From Bacteroidia bacterium (GTDB taxonomy: Bacteria > Bacteroidota > Bacteroidia > Bacteroidales > Azobacteroidaceae), in contig BNWW01000008.1 of the NCBI GenBank assembly GCA_025999115.1, forward strand, positions 1 through 47,843: a stretch of DNA of 47,843 nucleotides. The letters are read 5' to 3'. The notes under the pieces are model-generated. The model was not told where the DNA came from. It was given only the letters and a program-made list of their open reading frames with translations, and ran no database searches. A program made the position numbers and the translations under genes. Shown in pieces: positions 45,471 to 47,843 of the stretch (position 1 is its first letter; the number at the start of each line of letters is the position of its first letter).

Positions 45471-45496
45471 TGAATTATTATTAAAAAATTTGCACA

Positions 45497-45528
45497 CAAA
45501 AATAACCTTTCCTCTGAAACTATCCAAA
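45497..45528 (-). promoter_or_regulatory. Promoter of the OPT transporter gene
   Basis: The minus strand reads TTTG (45528-45525), 20 bases, then TATTTTTG (45504-45497), ending 26 bases before the ATG at 45470. This is a near-consensus Bacteroidetes promoter. Confidence 0.6.
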
Positions 45529-45553
45529 ATTAAGTAAAAAAATATTACTTTTC

Positions 45554-45584
45554 TTGGTCAATTCAAATATTATATTTACCTTTG
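45554..45584 (+). promoter_or_regulatory. Promoter of tRNA-Lys
   Basis: TTG at 45554-45556, 20 bases, then TACCTTTG at 45577-45584, ending 26 bases upstream of the mature tRNA 5' end. Confidence 0.55.
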
Positions 45585-45610
45585 CACTCGCTTTTGAAAA
45601 AGCACCGGAT

Positions 45611-45686
45611 GATTCACTAGCTCAGCAGGTAGAGCACATCCCTTTTAAGGATGGGGTCCTGGGTTCGAGCCCCAGGTGGATCACCA
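45611..45686 (+). tRNA. tRNA-Lys (anticodon TTT)
   Basis: A full cloverleaf of 76 bases with encoded CCA. The acceptor stem GATTCAC/GTGGATC includes one T-G pair. The D arm is GCTC/GAGC, and the anticodon stem CATCC/GGATG has loop CTTTTAA with TTT at 45644-45646. The T arm is CTGGG-TTCGAGC-CCCAG. It reads AAA and AAG codons. It has its own promoter and terminator. Confidence 0.97.
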
Positions 45687-45698
45687 AAATAAAAAAAG

Positions 45699-45737
45699 AA
45701 AAGTCTTCTAAATCAAATGATTAGAAGACTTTTTGTT
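45699..45737 (+). terminator. Intrinsic terminator of tRNA-Lys
   Basis: The stem AAAAGTCTTCTAA (45699-45711) pairs with TTAGAAGACTTTT (45721-45733) around a 9-base loop and is followed by a T-rich tract. It is 12 bases past the tRNA 3' end. Confidence 0.85.
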
Positions 45738-45747
45738 TTGGTATCTT

Positions 45748-45775
45748 ACCCCTAATCTCCTAAAGAAGACTTGGC
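45748..45775. repeat. Solo arm of the CCCCTAAAGGGG repeat family, copy 4
   Basis: CCCCTAATCTCCTAAAGAAG followed by ACTTGGC resembles the left arm of the other copies, with changes. No right arm follows. It encodes the last residues and the TAG stop of the GH2 gene. Confidence 0.6.
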
Positions 45776-47843
45776 TGCGCGCAGACATTCTTGTGTATCT
45801 CTACTGATTTTAATAATGGAGCTGAAAATGTAACTTTAATATCTCCGCTTTCTCCGGTTGTTTGTATGTAGGCTAACAAGCGACCGTGAAAAGCGCGTTG
45901 TACATTGTCGGTATAATCGCCCATATCGGTGTTGTTTCCGGCTTCCAAACCCAATAATTGCGCGGGGCCTTCGATTGTGCAGGTAATTTCATTATCCGCC
46001 AGTGTTACCGGAACTCCGTTTTCATCTACAATTTGTACGATAATGTGTGTTAAATCTTCGGCTGTTGCGGTCAGAGCGTAGGGTTGTCCGGAAGATTGAA
46101 TGGCGTAATGAGCGACTTCCTGTTCTCCGTTGAAAGCGCGGACTTCCAATTTTCCGGCTTGATAAGGAATATCCCAGTGAATGATTTGGGTTTTCGGATC
46201 CTGATTTTTTGTTTTGCCGACCGGTTGGCCGTTCAGAAACAATTGCGCTTTTTCGGCATTGGTGTAGCAGACTACGCGGATATTTTGTCCGTCTTTATAA
46301 TTCCAAACCGGCCAAGCGTCCATCGACACTTCCCATTGTAATAGGCGGTTGGGATAAGTTCCCAAATAGGCGGTCGGCGTGTCGTTCCAAAGGGCTTTGC
46401 GGAAATAACCGCGCGGTTTGATAAATCCTGCAAAATCAACTAAGCCCGAATAGAAGCCGCGGGAAGGCCATTTGCCCGATTCGCCCAAATAATCGATACC
46501 CGTCCAGATGAATTGTCCGAAGATATGGTCGTTGTCGGTTACAGCTTTCCATGCTTCGAGGTCGTGGCGGGTTTCGCTGCCGAAAATCACTCGTTCGGGA
46601 TATTTTTTGTGGTCGGAAAGGTAGCGGCTTTCTGTGTAATTATAGCCGCAAATATCGAGAGCGAAAGGATATTCCGTTTCGTTCGACATGGCTACACCTG
46701 CCAAACCGGCCGTTACCGGGCGCGACGGATCGTATTGTTTTACAACGGCCACCAAACGTTTGGCGATACCGCCCAAGCGATTGGCATCGGGGGCGTCTTT
46801 TTTATAACCGCCGTTTAGTTTTTGGGTAAAATCCATGTTGCCGCTATCTAAAATCGGATGTGAATAAGGGTCGTTGGGATAATCGACTTCGTTTCCTATG
46901 CTCCATGCGAAGACGGAAACATGGTTGCGGTCGCGGCGCACCATATCGGCCAAATCTTGTTCACCCCATTTTTCAAAAATATCGAATGAGCCTTGATGAC
47001 CGGGTTTGCCGACGTTCCAACCTTTAATCCATTTGTTTTTGGGAAATTCCCATTCGTCGTAGGCTTCGTTCAAGACCAGAAGGCCGAGTTCGTCGCACAA
47101 ATCGTATAAATCGGGCGCTTGCGGGTTGTGGCTGGTGCGGATGGCATTTACGCCGATTTCTTTCAAGGCTTGCAATCTTCGTTTCCACACTTCGCGGGGA
47201 ACGGCGGCGCCTAATACGCCTGCATCATGATGAAGGCATACGCCTTTCATTTTCAGGTTTTTATTGTTTAATAAAAATCCCTTATCCGGATCGAAGACAA
47301 AAGAGCGAAAACCTGTTTTTGTGATTGTTTCGTCGATTATTTTATCGTTTTGCAGGACGGTTGTTTTCAGGGTGTAGAGATTCGGATGTTCCAAATCCCA
47401 TAATTGAGGATTCTTTACAGATAATTTGGTTTGTAGGGGCGTTGCGCGCAACGCCCCTACGGCGAGATTTGCAGAATTTCTTGCAATACTTTTGCCTTCG
47501 GGCGAAAAGAGTTCGTTGATAACAGTTAGTGAAGCGTCTTCTGGAGAATCATTGGAGAGGGTTACTTCAACGGTTAAGGCATTAAGGCCTTTATAACCTT
47601 TAGGGACTTTAAAGACATCCCCAAAAGCGAACACTCCCCACTGCGCGATATGCACCGGATTAGCATAAATCAACCACACATTGCGGTAGATGCCGGAACC
47701 GGTGTACCAGCGCGAATCGGAGCTTTGGCTGTGATCGACGCGGACGGAAACGGCATTCTTTTTTCCGCATTGCACAAACGATGTAATGTCGTAAGCAAAA
47801 GAAATGTATCCGTTGGGACGAGCGCCGGCCGGTTGGCCGTTCA
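45760..47843 (-). CDS. Glycoside hydrolase family 2 beta-galactosidase (5' end outside window)
   Basis: About 694 codons; the frame continues past the window edge, where the upstream residues NGQPAGARPNGYISFAYDIT are typical of the GH2 sugar-binding domain. It continues with SDSRWYTGSGIYRNVWLI, an immunoglobulin-like domain, then the TIM barrel. In the barrel the acid/base Glu is in FAWSIGNEVDYPND and the nucleophile Glu in VIFGSETRHDLEAW. C-terminal Ig-like domains follow. It should release terminal galactose from glycans in the periplasm. A 28-base palindrome at 47433-47460 adds VGALRATPLQ in frame. The tail AQPSLL and stop come from the repeat at 45748. Confidence 0.92.
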   Translation of the reverse strand, partial: NGQPAGARPNGYISFAYDITSFVQCGKKNAVSVRVDHSQSSDSRWYTGSGIYRNVWLIYANPVHIAQWGVFAFGDVFKVPKGYKGLNALTVEVTLSNDSPEDASLTVINELFSPEGKSIARNSANLAVGALRATPLQTKLSVKNPQLWDLEHPNLYTLKTTVLQNDKIIDETITKTGFRSFVFDPDKGFLLNNKNLKMKGVCLHHDAGVLGAAVPREVWKRRLQALKEIGVNAIRTSHNPQAPDLYDLCDELGLLVLNEAYDEWEFPKNKWIKGWNVGKPGHQGSFDIFEKWGEQDLADMVRRDRNHVSVFAWSIGNEVDYPNDPYSHPILDSGNMDFTQKLNGGYKKDAPDANRLGGIAKRLVAVVKQYDPSRPVTAGLAGVAMSNETEYPFALDICGYNYTESRYLSDHKKYPERVIFGSETRHDLEAWKAVTDNDHIFGQFIWTGIDYLGESGKWPSRGFYSGLVDFAGFIKPRGYFRKALWNDTPTAYLGTYPNRLLQWEVSMDAWPVWNYKDGQNIRVVCYTNAEKAQLFLNGQPVGKTKNQDPKTQIIHWDIPYQAGKLEVRAFNGEQEVAHYAIQSSGQPYALTATAEDLTHIIVQIVDENGVPVTLADNEITCTIEGPAQLLGLEAGNNTDMGDYTDNVQRAFHGRLLAYIQTTGESGDIKVTFSAPLLKSVEIHKNVCAQPSLL
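47433..47460. repeat. 28-base perfect palindrome inside the GH2 gene
   Basis: GTAGGGGCGTTGCG is followed directly by its exact reverse complement CGCAACGCCCCTAC. It is read in frame as VGALRATPLQ within an otherwise normal GH2 sequence. GTAGGGGCG-ended palindromes recur in many bacterial genomes. Confidence 0.75.

Noticed and set aside
45471..45527. N-terminal extension of the OPT transporter
   Set aside because: It runs through a near-consensus promoter (45497-45528), so it cannot be in the main transcript.
4641..45775. CRISPR array
   Set aside because: The repeated CCCCTAAAGGGG units are kilobases apart and are inverted-repeat elements, not regularly spaced direct repeats.

Overview
The window is chromosomal DNA from a member of the Bacteroidota, most likely order Bacteroidales. 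The evidence is that start codons generally lack Shine-Dalgarno sequences, several promoters carry the Bacteroidetes -7 element TAnnTTTG (often with TTG or TTTG about 20 bases upstream), and the gene set is typical: unimodular QueF, a DUF4292 lipoprotein, EnvC-like and PorT-like envelope proteins, a two-permease MacB-type exporter, a GH2 galactosidase and a Bacteroidetes-type AbiEii pair. No rRNA, CRISPR array, integrase or intact transposase was found.

Layout. 1-512 (-): response-regulator receiver domain, probably frame-damaged. 588-4631 (+): acyl-CoA synthetase, lgt, cinA. 4699-7568 (-): waaA-like gene and gltX. 7704-12281: convergent surface-polysaccharide glycosyltransferase cluster. 12312-13213 (-): AbiEii-type toxin and its partner. 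13247-17116 (-): LpxL-like acyltransferase, rseP, dxr and a shortened M23-type membrane protein. 17378-17884 (+): stand-alone ECF sigma factor. 17888-24473 (-): ftsK, lolA, trmB, PorT-like barrel and priA, transcribed in that order. 24534-27461 (-): flippase-like protein, pepD and a small lipoprotein. 27522-28325 (+): rsmA. 28304-33958 (-): tripartite exporter (ATPase, two permeases, adaptor, TolC). 33977-37256 (-): DUF4292 lipoprotein, EnvC-like protein, queC and queF. 37389-38728 (-): broken tryptophanase-family gene. 38870-43365 (+): accessory island. 43359-45470 (-): OPT transporter. 45611-45686 (+): tRNA-Lys. 45760-47843 (-): GH2 beta-galactosidase, 5' end outside the window.

The core genes serve the cell envelope (lipoprotein maturation and sorting, lipid A acylation, Kdo transfer, S2P proteolysis, amidase activation), isoprenoid synthesis, tRNA modification and charging, and chromosome maintenance. 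The main accessory region is 38870-43365. It holds a restriction-modification-type XRE regulator, a KilA-N gene split by a small inverted-repeat element, a three-domain protein (nucleoside phosphorylase, HTH, HAD phosphatase), a Fic protein and a fragment of an AlbA_2/Schlafen-type gene. It resembles an eroded type I restriction-modification neighbourhood. The phosphorylase-HAD fusion is the best candidate for an undescribed system: the two activities could together take a nucleotide to nucleoside and then to free base.

Several classes of short repeat are embedded in or abut genes. A CCCCTAAAGGGG family supplies the stop codons of three genes and the N-terminus of lolA. A 28-base palindrome lies in frame inside the GH2 gene. 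A roughly 92-base element interrupts the KilA-N gene. A 35-base promoter-bearing direct repeat precedes the DUF4292 gene. There are also signs of gene erosion or divergence: WaaA lacks both expected catalytic glutamates, PriA lacks its winged-helix domain, and the M23-type protein has no peptidase domain.
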